From Paranoxybacillus vitaminiphilus (GTDB lineage: Bacteria > Bacillota > Bacilli > Bacillales > Anoxybacillaceae), in contig NZ_QLMH01000002.1 in assembly GCF_003259935.1 (NCBI RefSeq), positions 124,001 to 188,000 on the forward strand: 64,000 nucleotides of DNA. The letters run 5' to 3'. Position numbers and translations under genes: made by a program. This document shows, one piece after another, positions 1 through 9,266 of this stretch; position 1 is the first letter of the stretch, and each line of letters starts with the position of its first letter. Below the pieces are notes generated by a model. The model made no database searches. It was not told the DNA's origin and saw nothing but the letters and a program-made list of their open reading frames with translations.

Positions 1-1011
1 ATACTCACCCTGCTTCATCGCTTCTTCGATGCAAGCGACGACATCTTCGTAGCGTTCCTGATGCAAGAGTAGCTTCGTCAATGTCAAGAGCGCCTCCAAG
101 TATCCCGAATCAACATGAACCGCTGCGCGTAAATGTTCTTCTGCTTCATCCGGCTTTCCAAGTTTCAGAGCAATTTTGCCGGCATACAACAACAATTCTT
201 TATTCCATTCATCTACTTTCAAGCCTTCTTTTGCTGTGTCATAGCTTTTTTGCAAATCACCCTCATGCTCATATGCTTTTGCCAAATATAAATACAATGG
301 CACATATTCTGCATCTAACTCTTTAAGATCTTTCAGCTTTTCAATCGCCGTTTGGTAATAGCCGGCTTGAAACGCGGTAAATCCGTAGCCAAACAGCGTA
401 TGAATTTCCAGCTTTTCTTTCAACGCTTCTTCATAATACGGAAGCGCTTCTTCAAACCGGCCGGATAAACTTAATGCTTCCGCGAGACGCTGCGAAATAG
501 AGGTGCCGGCAAGCGCCGTTTCTTTTTCTAATACCTTTTTATAAAATTCAACGCTCTTTTGGTATTCTCCTTTTGTTAAATAAAATTCTCCGAGAGCAAA
601 TTGAATAATTGGCTCATCCGGCAGTTGTTCGTAGGCAAGAAGCAGTTTACGCTCGCTTACCTCATCCAGTCCCTGCATTTGATAAAGGTCAGCGGCAAGC
701 AGGCAGGCACGGGGATAGATCGGATCGTTTTCATCAATTTCTGCTAAAATATCAATCGCTTTGTCTTCTTCGTCAAGCTCCGTATAAATCTCTGCTAAAA
801 ACAATAAAATATCTCCTTCATCAGGATAGCGGCAAGACAGCTCTTCAAGAATATCGCGCGCTTCAGGAAGGAGCCCCCATGAAAAAAGATGTTCCGCTAA
901 CATATATTTTTCTTCATCGCTGCATTCCGCTTTTACTTTTGGTATTAATTTAAGAGCTTTCTCAATTTCTCCGTTTTCGACAAGACGAACGAGTTTCTCA
1001 ATCGGCATCAT
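1..1011 (-). CDS. ypiA: TPR-repeat protein YpiA, 3' end cut by window edge
   Basis: An open minus-strand frame of 337 codons runs off the left edge without a stop. The translation starts MMPIEKLVRLVENGEIEKAL and is built of helical repeats with the TPR pattern throughout, for example LFGYGFTAFQAGYYQTAIEK and LLLYAGKIALKLGKPDEAEE. B. subtilis YpiA, a TPR protein of about 420 residues next to the aro/trp genes, has the same character and place, so roughly 85 residues are missing. TPR arrays mediate protein contacts; the partner is unknown. The start is one of two adjacent ATGs, 6 bp after the stop of the neighbouring gene, so the two are probably co-transcribed. Confidence 0.85.
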   Translation of the reverse strand, partial: MMPIEKLVRLVENGEIEKALKLIPKVKAECSDEEKYMLAEHLFSWGLLPEARDILEELSCRYPDEGDILLFLAEIYTELDEEDKAIDILAEIDENDPIYPRACLLAADLYQMQGLDEVSERKLLLAYEQLPDEPIIQFALGEFYLTKGEYQKSVEFYKKVLEKETALAGTSISQRLAEALSLSGRFEEALPYYEEALKEKLEIHTLFGYGFTAFQAGYYQTAIEKLKDLKELDAEYVPLYLYLAKAYEHEGDLQKSYDTAKEGLKVDEWNKELLLYAGKIALKLGKPDEAEEHLRAAVHVDSGYLEALLTLTKLLLHQERYEDVVACIEEAMKQGEY

Positions 1012-1016
1012 TCTCG

Positions 1017-1931
1017 CTAACCCTTTCTTTCATCAAAATGTGCGGCAAACATTCCCGGGGCACGAACAACGCATTCTTTGCCAAAACCGGGATAAAAATA
1101 GATTTGCTCTCCTGCTTTTAACAATCTCCCTTTATGAACCGTAATCGTTGGAACATGATTATCATAATCGACAATCGGCTTTTCGGCAACTAAATGGCTT
1201 GTTGGCATGTGTTCATACAAGTTATAATCTACTTCGCCGCCGATGCGGATATCTCCTTTTTGCGGGTAAATGCCGATTTTTTTTAACACCTCTAATGAAA
1301 GCGGCGTACGTTCTTTTAGCGAAAATGGAATAAACGGAATTTTATGTTCCTTTAAAACTTGCCTCCATTGTTTTTGCTGCAACGATAAAGCTCGCTGGCT
1401 TTTCCAATGCGGAGAAAAGGCAAGAAAATAGGGAGATAGCGCCTCGTAAATCCAATACCAAGGCACGTTTGCCAAATTTTCCTCCCCATCCAATTCAATA
1501 AAGATGACCGGAATTTTGCAGCGTTTGCACTCCCGTACAAATGACGGCGTTAAGGTGCGAAGCGGAATTTTTACACCAATAAAATAATCAATCGGGCTGT
1601 TGAGCAGCTGCTGCCGCAATTGCTGCAGCGCTTTTGGCAACTGCTTTTCATAACGGACATCACAGACAGCCAGCAATGTTGTACAGCCTCGGGAAATAAA
1701 ATGCTGCTGCACATATTGTTTAAATTGTTCAAACGTTCTTTGCTTCTGAAACGAAAAGTCAAGCATCACGTATCCCGCTGTTAACACAAATTCGTCCACA
1801 GGCATGCGAATGAAATGATAGCGGGAGATTTTCCTGCTCATATAGTCAATGCGGTTGTCGTCAATCACTAACGAACAACATTCCACCTTATTATTTTTTA
1901 ATACATTTGCCTGCTCGATAATATACGGCAC
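1017..1931 (-). CDS. uncharacterised 304-residue protein
   Basis: The frame has a GTG start 8-9 bp after a GGGGGG ribosome-binding stretch. I do not recognise the family. The first ~60 residues (IIEQANVLKNNKVECCSLVI, then a leucine/valine-rich strand pattern) recall the small N-terminal beta domain of amidohydrolase-superfamily enzymes, but no HxH metal pair or other metal ligand set is visible, so an enzymatic role cannot be claimed. A central part alternates predicted strands and helices (TTLLAVCDVRYEKQL; IPVIFIELDG). No signal peptide or membrane segment is seen. It lies between aroA and ypiA, where B. subtilis, as I recall it, has no gene, and is followed 6 bp later by ypiA. Confidence 0.75.
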   Translation of the reverse strand: MPYIIEQANVLKNNKVECCSLVIDDNRIDYMSRKISRYHFIRMPVDEFVLTAGYVMLDFSFQKQRTFEQFKQYVQQHFISRGCTTLLAVCDVRYEKQLPKALQQLRQQLLNSPIDYFIGVKIPLRTLTPSFVRECKRCKIPVIFIELDGEENLANVPWYWIYEALSPYFLAFSPHWKSQRALSLQQKQWRQVLKEHKIPFIPFSLKERTPLSLEVLKKIGIYPQKGDIRIGGEVDYNLYEHMPTSHLVAEKPIVDYDNHVPTITVHKGRLLKAGEQIYFYPGFGKECVVRAPGMFAAHFDERKG

Positions 1932-2011
1932 GTTTACATCCCCCCATCATATTTGTCCTTAAGACAAGCTATGATGAAAAAGGGAAAACTATGAATTTGT
2001 GAAAATATAAA

Positions 2012-2038
2012 ATACCTCATCATTTAAAGATGAGGTAT
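2012..2038 (-). terminator. intrinsic terminator downstream of aroA
   Basis: A perfect 10-bp stem (ATACCTCATC / GATGAGGTAT) with a 7-base loop is followed on the minus strand by TTTATATTTT. It lies 157 bp after the aroA stop and probably ends the aromatic supra-operon transcript. The flanks are T-rich on both strands, so it may work in either direction. Confidence 0.75.
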
Positions 2039-2130
2039 GTTTATTGCCGGCGAACCATGAAAAATTACACCGTCTTATTTTATAGCTCTTTTTTTAAAAA
2101 TTTGTTGCGCAGCTTTTCGACTGTCATAGG

Positions 2131-2168
2131 CAAGCTATATACGCTTGTTATGTCACGCTATAGCGTGA
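2131..2168. repeat. two adjacent palindromes after aroA
   Basis: TCACGCTATAGCGTGA at 2153-2168 is a perfect 16-bp palindrome. Five to six bases away, CAAGC (2131-2135) and GCTTG (2143-2147) flank TATATAC. There is no T-run directly after them, so a terminator is less likely than a protein-binding site or a small repeat unit. Function unknown. Confidence 0.6.
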
Positions 2169-2194
2169 AAAGCAGCAATGTTTACGAAAATAGT

Positions 2195-3484
2195 CTATTT
2201 TATTAACAGCTGCAAATGCTCAAAAAAGCTTGGATAAGAAACGGCAATCGCTTCGGATCGGTTAAGTGTGAGCTCGCCTTCCGTTATGCATGCGGCAACG
2301 GCCAACATCATGCCGATTCGATGGTCGCCGTAGCTGTCAACAACCATATGATTTGCCTTTAGTTTCGTTTTTCCGCGAATCCTCATTCCGTCTTCAGTCG
2401 CTTCAATATCAGCACCTAATTGGCTTAACTCGGAAACGACCGTAGCAATGCGGTCCGTTTCCTTCACTCTCAGTTCGCTGGCATCTTTAATAACCGTTGT
2501 CCCTTCCGCCTGCGTCGCGAGCAAGGCAATGATTGGAATTTCGTCAATTAAGCGCGGAATGAGCTCGCCGCCGATTTCGATCCCCTTAAGTTCAGATGTA
2601 CGAACGGTAATATCCCCCATCGGTTCGCTTTCTTCGTTTCGAACATTTTCGATGGCAATGTCCGCTCCCATCTGCTTAAGCACATCGATAATCCCTGTCC
2701 GCGTTGGATTTAACCCTACATTTTTTAATGTAATTTCACTATTTGGCACAATCGCACCAGCAACTAAGAAAAATGCGGCAGATGAAATATCGCCGGGTAC
2801 GTCAATGTCGGCACCTGTCAACTGCTGTTTCCCTGTTACAGATACAGTCAGCCCATCCACAACGACTTCTCCGCCGAACGCCTTTAACATTCTTTCTGTA
2901 TGATCGCGTGATTTATGCGGCTCGATGACCGTCGTCGTACCGTCTGCCATAAGTCCGGCCAGCAAGATCGCTGATTTTACCTGGGCACTTGCTACCGGAG
3001 ATGTATAACGAATCGCTTGTAAATTTCCGCCGCGGATCGACAGCGGTGTGTAATTGCCGTGCTCCCGTCCGTCAATTTTCGCGCCCATTTCTCTTAACGG
3101 GTTCGTCACTCTTGCCATCGGCCGCTTCGCAATCGATTCATCGCCAATTAAGCAGGCATGAAACGAGCATCCCGCTAAAATGCCAAGTAAAAGTCTCGTT
3201 GTCGTGCCGGAATTGCCGACGTTTAAAATTTCCGTTGGTTCCTGTAAACCGCTGATCCCTTTTCCTTCAACAACGACTTCACTGCCGTTTTGTGTAATCG
3301 AAACTCCTAATTTGCGAAAACAGTCAATCGTACTTAAGCAGTCTTCTCCGGCTAAAAAATTAGAAATGGTCGTCGTGCCATTGGCAATCGCCCCGAACAT
3401 GACAGCGCGATGGGAAATCGATTTATCACCGGGAACCTCAATTGTCCCCCGCAGCGATGAAACATTTGTCCGCAATGGTTTCAT
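2195..3484 (-). CDS. aroA: 3-phosphoshikimate 1-carboxyvinyltransferase (EPSP synthase)
   Basis: Catalyses transfer of enolpyruvyl from PEP to shikimate-3-phosphate, the sixth shikimate step. The 429-residue length is normal. The N-terminus carries [12 protein letters not shown] (residues 18-29) with the substrate-binding Lys, Ser and Arg. SAQVKSA, RDHTERM and NPTRTG further on are the motif set of class II EPSP synthases (GDKS, SAQxK, NxTR), the type known from B. subtilis and other less glyphosate-sensitive enzymes. [10 protein letters not shown] is the C-terminal signature. It is the last recognised gene of the trp-his-tyr-aro supra-operon, 24 bp after tyrA. B. subtilis calls the same gene aroE. 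Confidence 0.96.
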   Translation of the reverse strand: MKPLRTNVSSLRGTIEVPGDKSISHRAVMFGAIANGTTTISNFLAGEDCLSTIDCFRKLGVSITQNGSEVVVEGKGISGLQEPTEILNVGNSGTTTRLLLGILAGCSFHACLIGDESIAKRPMARVTNPLREMGAKIDGREHGNYTPLSIRGGNLQAIRYTSPVASAQVKSAILLAGLMADGTTTVIEPHKSRDHTERMLKAFGGEVVVDGLTVSVTGKQQLTGADIDVPGDISSAAFFLVAGAIVPNSEITLKNVGLNPTRTGIIDVLKQMGADIAIENVRNEESEPMGDITVRTSELKGIEIGGELIPRLIDEIPIIALLATQAEGTTVIKDASELRVKETDRIATVVSELSQLGADIEATEDGMRIRGKTKLKANHMVVDSYGDHRIGMMLAVAACITEGELTLNRSEAIAVSYPSFFEHLQLLIK

Positions 3485-3508
3485 AGCTTTCTCTCTCCTT
3501 ATTAGACA

Positions 3509-4612
3509 TTAGACTTCATATGTTTTATACGTTGTATATGTTTCAATACATTGTTTCGCCTTGGCACGGTCTTCTTCCGTTTGAAAACTTAAACGAAGAA
3601 CCCCATAAATTTCCTCTCTCGTTTCAATAATGCGGATATTTGTAATGCTAATACGCTCTTTTGCCAAATAGCCTGTAATTTCCGAAATAACTCCCGGATA
3701 ATCAGGAACATCAACATACAAATCGTAAAAGGAAGGAATCGCGCCTTTCGCGCGGATTGGCAGACCATCGCGAAATTGCTTTGCTTCAGCAAAATAATTA
3801 TAAATTTGTTCACTATCTCCTTTTTCAACAAAAGAACGAACAATGCTCATTTCCTGCAGCCAAACATCAAAAAGCTGCAGCAATTCTTCCCGATTATGTA
3901 ATAAAATATCGCGCCACATTCCCGGATTGCTTGAAGCGATTCGCGTAATGTCGCGGAATCCCCCGGCAGCAAGCCGGCTGACAAGCTCATTTTCCCGTTC
4001 GTACCGCTGTGCCTGATGAACGAGGCTAGCAGCAATAATATGCGGAAAATGGCTGATCACTCCGGTAATTCGATCATGTTCTTTCGGCGAAAGCACAACA
4101 AACCGCGCTTTCGTTCCTTTCAGCCACTCTTTTAATTTGTCCACTTGGACTTCTTGAACATCTTCTGTCGGCGTTAAAATATAAAAGGCGTTTTCAAATA
4201 AATGAACTTTTGCCGCCACAACACCGCTTTTATGCGAACCTGCCATCGGGTGCCCGCCAATAAAGGCAATCCCCCGTTTTAACAGCTTGCCCGCATGTTC
4301 AACAATTCGTTGCTTCGTACTGCCGACATCGGTAATAATGACATTTTCTTTAAAATGAAAACCGCTTATTTCCACTAAAATTTTTTCTGTCTGCATCACC
4401 GGGGTTGCTAAAACAATCAAATCCGCTTCGGTGATTGCTTCTTCAAAAGAAGAGGCGATTTCATCAATAATTTTTAAAGAGCGCGCTAATTCTGCCTCCT
4501 CTTCCTTCACATCATAACCGATTACCCGTGCTTCCGGGTGCTCTTTTTTTATGGCTAAAGCAATGGAACCGCCAATCAGCCCAAGACCGATAATCACTAC
4601 GTTGCCTTTCAA
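3509..4612 (-). CDS. tyrA: prephenate dehydrogenase with C-terminal ACT domain
   Basis: Oxidatively decarboxylates prephenate to 4-hydroxyphenylpyruvate for tyrosine synthesis. GLGLIGGS near the N-terminus is the NAD-binding Rossmann loop, GGHPMAGSHKSG is the prephenate-site motif, and the last ~75 residues (DVPDYPGVISEITGYLAKER onward) form an ACT domain expected to sense tyrosine. The open frame extends upstream to 4675, but I place the start at the TTG at 4612. AAGAAGG lies 8 bp before it, the product (367 residues) then matches the usual ~370, and the upstream extension runs into a palindromic repeat. A GTG at 4621 is an alternative but overlaps the ribosome-binding site. Confidence 0.92.
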   Translation of the reverse strand: MKGNVVIIGLGLIGGSIALAIKKEHPEARVIGYDVKEEEAELARSLKIIDEIASSFEEAITEADLIVLATPVMQTEKILVEISGFHFKENVIITDVGSTKQRIVEHAGKLLKRGIAFIGGHPMAGSHKSGVVAAKVHLFENAFYILTPTEDVQEVQVDKLKEWLKGTKARFVVLSPKEHDRITGVISHFPHIIAASLVHQAQRYERENELVSRLAAGGFRDITRIASSNPGMWRDILLHNREELLQLFDVWLQEMSIVRSFVEKGDSEQIYNYFAEAKQFRDGLPIRAKGAIPSFYDLYVDVPDYPGVISEITGYLAKERISITNIRIIETREEIYGVLRLSFQTEEDRAKAKQCIETYTTYKTYEV

Positions 4613-4639
4613 ACTATTCACCTTCTTCTTTAAAGCACT

Positions 4640-4758
4640 GATCGAGGATGACCCATAATATCTGACCTTACGCACATTCCACCATATATAGCTTATTGTT
4701 CTGTCCTATATATAGTGTTGCGCGGAGTCTGACACTTTTCGTTTTGATCAGCCTCGAC
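4640..4758. repeat. interspersed hairpin repeat, copy A (hisC/tyrA gap)
   Basis: The left arm has CGAGGATGACCC then ATATCTGACC. The right arm has GAGTCTGACACTTTTCG then ATCAGCCTCGA. These are the degenerate inverted arms of the family defined at 48967-49070, with an AT-rich centre around TATATAG. The left arm overlaps the open reading frame upstream of the proposed tyrA start. Confidence 0.7.
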
Positions 4759-4769
4759 CGCTTGTGCAC

Positions 4770-5867
4770 TTACACAAGCTGTTTTTCCTTCAACATCGCT
4801 GTTAATGCTGCCAATATTTCCTTGTTCTGTACTTCTGTACCGATCGTAATTCTTACCGAAGTTGGAAAACCAAGAGCGTTCCCTGAGCGGACGATAATAC
4901 CTCTTTCTAACAAATATTGGAACACTTCATTTCCTTCAATGCCAAAGTCGATTAAAATAAAGTTTCCTTCAGAATAGTAGTATTTAAGCTGATGTTCATC
5001 GCAAAAACGATAAAATTGTTCCAACCCCCGTTTGTTTTTCTCCACGCAATCTTTAATGAACTCCTGATCATCCAACGCCGCTAAGGCTGCCGCTTGGGCG
5101 AGCACTGACGTGTTAAACGGTTCGCGCGCCGGTTCCATTTGTCGAATTAACGTTTCGCCGGCAATGCCGTAGCCGACACGGAGGGCTGCCAAGCCGTACG
5201 CCTTCGAAAACGTACGCAAAATCATTAAATTGTCATATTCGTTTAAAAGCGGAACCGTTTGTGGATAATCTTCCGCCTGCACATATTCGTAATAAGCTTC
5301 ATCGACAACGACAAGAACATGTTTCGGAACTTTTTCTAAAAACGATAAAAGCTCATGTTCCCGCACATATGTACCTGTCGGATTGTTCGGGTTGCAAATC
5401 CAAACGACGCGCGTATTCTCATCGATCGCTTGAAGCATGCTTTCTAAATCGTGATTGCCATGGACAAGCGGAATTTCGCGAACTTCCGCATTTTCAATCA
5501 CTGCATTATGCCGATATTGCGGGAAGGTCGGCGTAGCCATCACCGTATTCGTTCCCGCTTCCAAAAAGGCGCGGCAAATGATTTGCACAACCTCATCGGA
5601 ACCATTGCCGAAAATAATCTGCGTTTCATTGACTCCCAAATGTTTAGCCAATTTTTCGCGCAGAGCCCGGGAATAGCCGTCAGGATATATCGCTAAATCA
5701 TTTAATGATTGCAAAATCGCCTCTTTTGCTTTTGGCGAAGAACCATATGGGTTTTCGTTCGATGCCAGTTTGATAACTTTTTCGAAACCGTATTCTTTCT
5801 TTACTTCTTCGATTGGTTTTCCCGGTTTGTATGGAGTTAATTGCAAAAGTTGACTTTTCACTTTCAC
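4770..5867 (-). CDS. hisC: histidinol-phosphate / aromatic aminotransferase
   Basis: A PLP-dependent class I/II aminotransferase of 365 residues. [10 protein letters not shown] near residue 40 and [15 protein letters not shown], whose Lys carries PLP, identify the HisC family. NPNNPTGTY and VVDEAYYEY are further cofactor-site motifs. In B. subtilis the hisC gene of the trp operon serves both histidine synthesis and transamination of phenylalanine and tyrosine precursors, and the position between trpA and tyrA implies the same here. The frame opens at 5876, but GAGGTGA lies 5 bp before the GTG at 5867, giving an N-terminus that aligns with B. subtilis HisC. Confidence 0.95.
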   Translation of the reverse strand: MKVKSQLLQLTPYKPGKPIEEVKKEYGFEKVIKLASNENPYGSSPKAKEAILQSLNDLAIYPDGYSRALREKLAKHLGVNETQIIFGNGSDEVVQIICRAFLEAGTNTVMATPTFPQYRHNAVIENAEVREIPLVHGNHDLESMLQAIDENTRVVWICNPNNPTGTYVREHELLSFLEKVPKHVLVVVDEAYYEYVQAEDYPQTVPLLNEYDNLMILRTFSKAYGLAALRVGYGIAGETLIRQMEPAREPFNTSVLAQAAALAALDDQEFIKDCVEKNKRGLEQFYRFCDEHQLKYYYSEGNFILIDFGIEGNEVFQYLLERGIIVRSGNALGFPTSVRITIGTEVQNKEILAALTAMLKEKQLV

Positions 5868-5882
5868 GTTGTTCACCTCATC

Positions 5883-6683
5883 TCATTCACGTTTTAAAGG
5901 CTCAACTAACGATTGAGCATACTGTTGAAATTGTATTAAGGCATCTTTTCTTGTCTTCTCCTGCAGCAAACAATCGGCTAACTGTTCAATCTTTTGCACA
6001 AGAGCGCTGCCGATGACAATACCGTCACAATGTTCTTTCAATGCTTGAACCTGTTCGCTCCTTGAAATGCCAAAGCCGACAACAACTGGGACACTGCTAT
6101 GGGTTTTCACTTCTTCCAAAAACTCGTAAAGCTCATTAGGCAGTTTGTCACGTATTCCTGTAACCCCCAATGAAGAGACACAGTACAAAAACCCCTGCGC
6201 CTGGGAGGCAATTTTTTCAATTCTTTTTTTCGAAGTCGGTGCAACTAATGAAATAAACGAAAGACCCGATTGTGCGCTCAGCTGACGTATATGCCCGCTT
6301 TCTTCGAATGGCAAATCCGGAATAAGAACACCATCTACATTGTTTTTTTGCGCTAAAGCGAAAAAGTATTCTTCTCCTAATTGTAACACAGGATTATAAT
6401 ACGTAAAGATAATAATTGGAATTTGCACTCCTCTTTTTCGCATGAGCGGGACGAGTTCGATCGCTTTTTTCAGCGTCATGTCATGCTTTAAAGCGCGCTG
6501 GGCGGCTCTTTGAATAATCGGTCCATCCGCCAGCGGATCAGAATACGGAACACCAAGTTCAAGAATAGAAGCACCGGCGTTTTGCAGCGCTAACGCTAAC
6601 TCTACCGTCACGCTCGGATGCGGATCGCCGGCGACAATAAACGGAATAAACATTGTTTTATTAGCAGTTGGTAACTTCAACAC
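5883..6683 (-). CDS. trpA: tryptophan synthase alpha subunit
   Basis: Cleaves indole-3-glycerol phosphate to indole and glyceraldehyde-3-phosphate, handing indole to TrpB. The 266-residue TIM barrel has [15 protein letters not shown], which contains the catalytic Glu and Asp, and [11 protein letters not shown] near the C-terminus for phosphate binding. It starts with GTG (or the next TTG) after GGAGGGGAAC and overlaps the 3' end of trpB by 23 bp, which suggests translational coupling of the two subunits. Confidence 0.96.
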   Translation of the reverse strand: MLKLPTANKTMFIPFIVAGDPHPSVTVELALALQNAGASILELGVPYSDPLADGPIIQRAAQRALKHDMTLKKAIELVPLMRKRGVQIPIIIFTYYNPVLQLGEEYFFALAQKNNVDGVLIPDLPFEESGHIRQLSAQSGLSFISLVAPTSKKRIEKIASQAQGFLYCVSSLGVTGIRDKLPNELYEFLEEVKTHSSVPVVVGFGISRSEQVQALKEHCDGIVIGSALVQKIEQLADCLLQEKTRKDALIQFQQYAQSLVEPLKRE

Positions 6684-7872
6684 GTTCCCCTCCTTGCAAG
6701 TAGTTCATCACTGTCTGGACATCTTTATCACCGCGTCCTGAAAGGCAGACAAGCACCGCCGCTTCTTTTGGCTGTTCCTTAGCGATTTGAAACGCTTTTG
6801 CCAACGCATGAGCCGATTCAATCGCCGGGATGATTCCTTCTGCTTGTGCCGTTAACTGCAAAGCCGCCAATGCCTCATCATCAGTAATGCTCTCATACTG
6901 CACTCGCCCCGTGCTTGCCAAATAAGCATGTTCAGGACCAACACCAGGATAATCAAGCCCGGCGGAAATCGAGTAAGGTTCGACAATTTGTCCATGCTCA
7001 TCCTGTAAAAGGTAAGTTAAAGAACCGTGAATCACTCCTTTTGTTCCTTTGGTGATCGTGGCCGCGTGATAAGAAGTATCAATTCCTTTTCCAGCTGCTT
7101 CAACACCGACAAGGACAACATCGTCTTCTAAAAATGGATAAAACATGCCAATCGCGTTGCTGCCGCCGCCGACGCAGGCAACGACTACGTCAGGGAGTTT
7201 TCCTTCCCGCTCGAGAAATTGCCGCTTTGCTTCCTCGCCAATAATTTTTTGAAACTCCCTCACCATCAACGGATATGGATGCGGACCAACAACGGAACCA
7301 ATCATATAATAATGGTCGTCACAATGCTGTACCCAGTAGCGAATCGCTTCGTTTGTCGCATCCTTTAATGTTTTATTGCCGCTTGCAACGGAAACAACTT
7401 CTGCACCAAGCAATTTCATGCGGAACACATTCAGCTCCTGCCTTTTTACATCTTCTTCTCCCATAAAAACGATGCATTCCATACCGAATCTTGCCGCTAC
7501 AGTCGCTGCTGCCACCCCGTGCTGTCCCGCTCCTGTTTCGGCAATAATTTTTTTCTTGCCCATTCGTTTTGCCAACAGTGCCTGCCCAATCGCATTGTTG
7601 ATTTTATGTGCACCCGTATGATTTAAGTCCTCGCGTTTAAAATAAATTTTTGCTCCGTTGAATGTTTCTGTTAAATTTTTCGCAAACGTTAACGCGGTCG
7701 GTCTTCCTGAATATTCACGCAAAACTTGCAAATATTCGTTCATAAAACGTTCATCTGCCAACGCTTTTGTTAATTCTCTTTCAATTTCTTCAAGCGGAAG
7801 CATCAATGTTTCCGGAACGAACTTGCCGCCAAAATCTCCAAATCGACCTCTCTCATCAGGAACAGCTCTCAT
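6661..7872 (-). CDS. trpB: tryptophan synthase beta subunit
   Basis: PLP enzyme joining indole and serine to make tryptophan. The N-terminus [20 protein letters not shown] is typical; HKINNA carries the PLP lysine and [12 protein letters not shown] binds the PLP phosphate. The frame is open further upstream to 7935, but AAGGTGGG precedes the ATG at 7872 and the resulting 403 residues match the family. It overlaps trpF by 17 bp and trpA by 23 bp within the trp operon. Confidence 0.97.
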   Translation of the reverse strand: MRAVPDERGRFGDFGGKFVPETLMLPLEEIERELTKALADERFMNEYLQVLREYSGRPTALTFAKNLTETFNGAKIYFKREDLNHTGAHKINNAIGQALLAKRMGKKKIIAETGAGQHGVAAATVAARFGMECIVFMGEEDVKRQELNVFRMKLLGAEVVSVASGNKTLKDATNEAIRYWVQHCDDHYYMIGSVVGPHPYPLMVREFQKIIGEEAKRQFLEREGKLPDVVVACVGGGSNAIGMFYPFLEDDVVLVGVEAAGKGIDTSYHAATITKGTKGVIHGSLTYLLQDEHGQIVEPYSISAGLDYPGVGPEHAYLASTGRVQYESITDDEALAALQLTAQAEGIIPAIESAHALAKAFQIAKEQPKEAAVLVCLSGRGDKDVQTVMNYLQGGERVEVTNC

Positions 7873-8506
7873 ATTTTCCCACCTTCTCCTCGATCCATTG
7901 TATTTTTCGTTTATTTTTCTTTTCGCGCTCTTCAATGCCGCTGCTTATATCAATGCCATGCGGCCGGTAACGCAATAATTCCTCAATATTGTCCGGATGG
8001 ACGCCGCCGGCAATAAAACAACGGACTCCCTGTCTTTCTGCTTCGAAAAGATAAGACGGAACAAACTCCCAATTAAATGAGATTCCAGTACCACCCCATT
8101 CTCCTTTCACTTTGCTGTCGATAATATATCCGTCTGCTATGCCGGCAAAATGCTTCATTTGCTCCAGTGCCTCTTCGCTATGATGAATCGCTTTCCAGAC
8201 GGGCAAACGGGCCGCTTTTTTTATTTGGATGATTTGCTCCGGTGTCTCTGTACCGTGACATTGAATAATCGAGAGCGGTACTTCTTTCGCAACATGCATA
8301 ATTTCGGCAACGGAAGCATTGACAAAAACCCCGACGAGTTTTTTCCCGTTTAACGGCACCGTTTTCAGCCATTCTTTCACTTCGCCCGGCTGCACTTGAC
8401 GCTTGCTTTGTGCAAAAATAAGCCCAAGATAATGCGCGCGGCTGCCGGCGCTTGTTTGCAAATCTTCAAGTGAACGATGGCCGCAATATTTAAGAAGTAC
8501 CGACAA
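7856..8506 (-). CDS. trpF: phosphoribosylanthranilate isomerase
   Basis: Performs the Amadori rearrangement of phosphoribosylanthranilate. [11 protein letters not shown] near the N-terminus contains the catalytic cysteine, and [12 protein letters not shown] with [10 protein letters not shown] near the C-terminus form the phosphate site and catalytic Asp region. 216 residues is standard. The start is a TTG preceded by GAGGTGA inside the 3' end of trpC (17-bp overlap), and the 3' end overlaps trpB by 17 bp, so translation is probably coupled through trpC-F-B. Confidence 0.95.
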   Translation of the reverse strand: MSVLLKYCGHRSLEDLQTSAGSRAHYLGLIFAQSKRQVQPGEVKEWLKTVPLNGKKLVGVFVNASVAEIMHVAKEVPLSIIQCHGTETPEQIIQIKKAARLPVWKAIHHSEEALEQMKHFAGIADGYIIDSKVKGEWGGTGISFNWEFVPSYLFEAERQGVRCFIAGGVHPDNIEELLRYRPHGIDISSGIEEREKKNKRKIQWIEEKVGKYESCS

Positions 8507-9266
8507 TGCCGTTCACCTCGCCGAATAGTTCACGAACCGCCAACATGACATTTTCTTTTTTCATAAGCGACTCCCCGACTAAAACGGCATCCGCCCCGTA
8601 TTCCCTTACTGTTTGTATATCTTTATAACTGCTAATACCGCTTTCACTGACAAACAAACTTTCTTTTGGAAGCAGCTGGGCCATTTCTTTTGTTGTATGG
8701 AGCGATGTTTCAAACGTTTTTAAATTTCTGTTGTTAACGCCGATGATTTTAGGAGTAAACACGGATAAAATTTGTTCTAATGTATCTCGTTCATGAACTT
8801 CAACGAGACACTCTAGTCCTTTTTCATAGGCTTCTTCATAAAGTTCGTAAAGCTTTTTCGCCTCCAGTGCCTCGCCGATTAAAAGGATGGCATCTGCCCC
8901 GATTCGCACGCTTTCTTCGATTTGCTTTCGCTCGATAATAAAATCTTTGCGTAAAATCGGAACTTGAACCGCTTGCTTAATCTGTATTAAGTAATCGCGA
9001 TGTCCTTGGAAATACCGCTGGTCGGTGAGAACGGAAATCGCCGCAGCTCCCGCTTGTTCATATGCCTTAGCAATGGTCACAGGCTCAAAATTTGGGCGAA
9101 TCACTCCTTTAGATGGAGAGGCTTTTTTCACTTCAGCAATGAGAGCCGGTTTCCGCTTAGAATGTGTTAACGCACTGATAAACGATATCCTTTTGACATC
9201 GTTTTGCGGCGGCAAGATAAGCGTCTCGATTTCTTTTCTTTTTGTTTCTAAAATTTGTTCAAGCAT
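8490..9266 (-). CDS. trpC: indole-3-glycerol phosphate synthase
   Basis: Ring-closes carboxyphenylaminodeoxyribulose phosphate to indole-3-glycerol phosphate. Motifs AEVKKASPSKGVI, PILRKDFI, GVNNRNLKTF and FVSESGI are the expected catalytic and phosphate-binding loops of the TIM barrel; 258 residues is standard. AGAGGGAG precedes the ATG. It overlaps trpD by 19 bp upstream and trpF by 17 bp downstream. Confidence 0.97.
   Translation of the reverse strand: MLEQILETKRKEIETLILPPQNDVKRISFISALTHSKRKPALIAEVKKASPSKGVIRPNFEPVTIAKAYEQAGAAAISVLTDQRYFQGHRDYLIQIKQAVQVPILRKDFIIERKQIEESVRIGADAILLIGEALEAKKLYELYEEAYEKGLECLVEVHERDTLEQILSVFTPKIIGVNNRNLKTFETSLHTTKEMAQLLPKESLFVSESGISSYKDIQTVREYGADAVLVGESLMKKENVMLAVRELFGEVNGIVGTS

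Noticed and set aside
1953-1967. TTGTCCTTAAGACAA as an operator
   Set aside because: Arms of only 5 bp, and not linked to a known regulator motif; kept only as a remark.
2448-2903. Long plus-strand ORF inside aroA
   Set aside because: Antisense shadow of a clear aroA; the same applies to the other opposite-strand frames within recognised genes.
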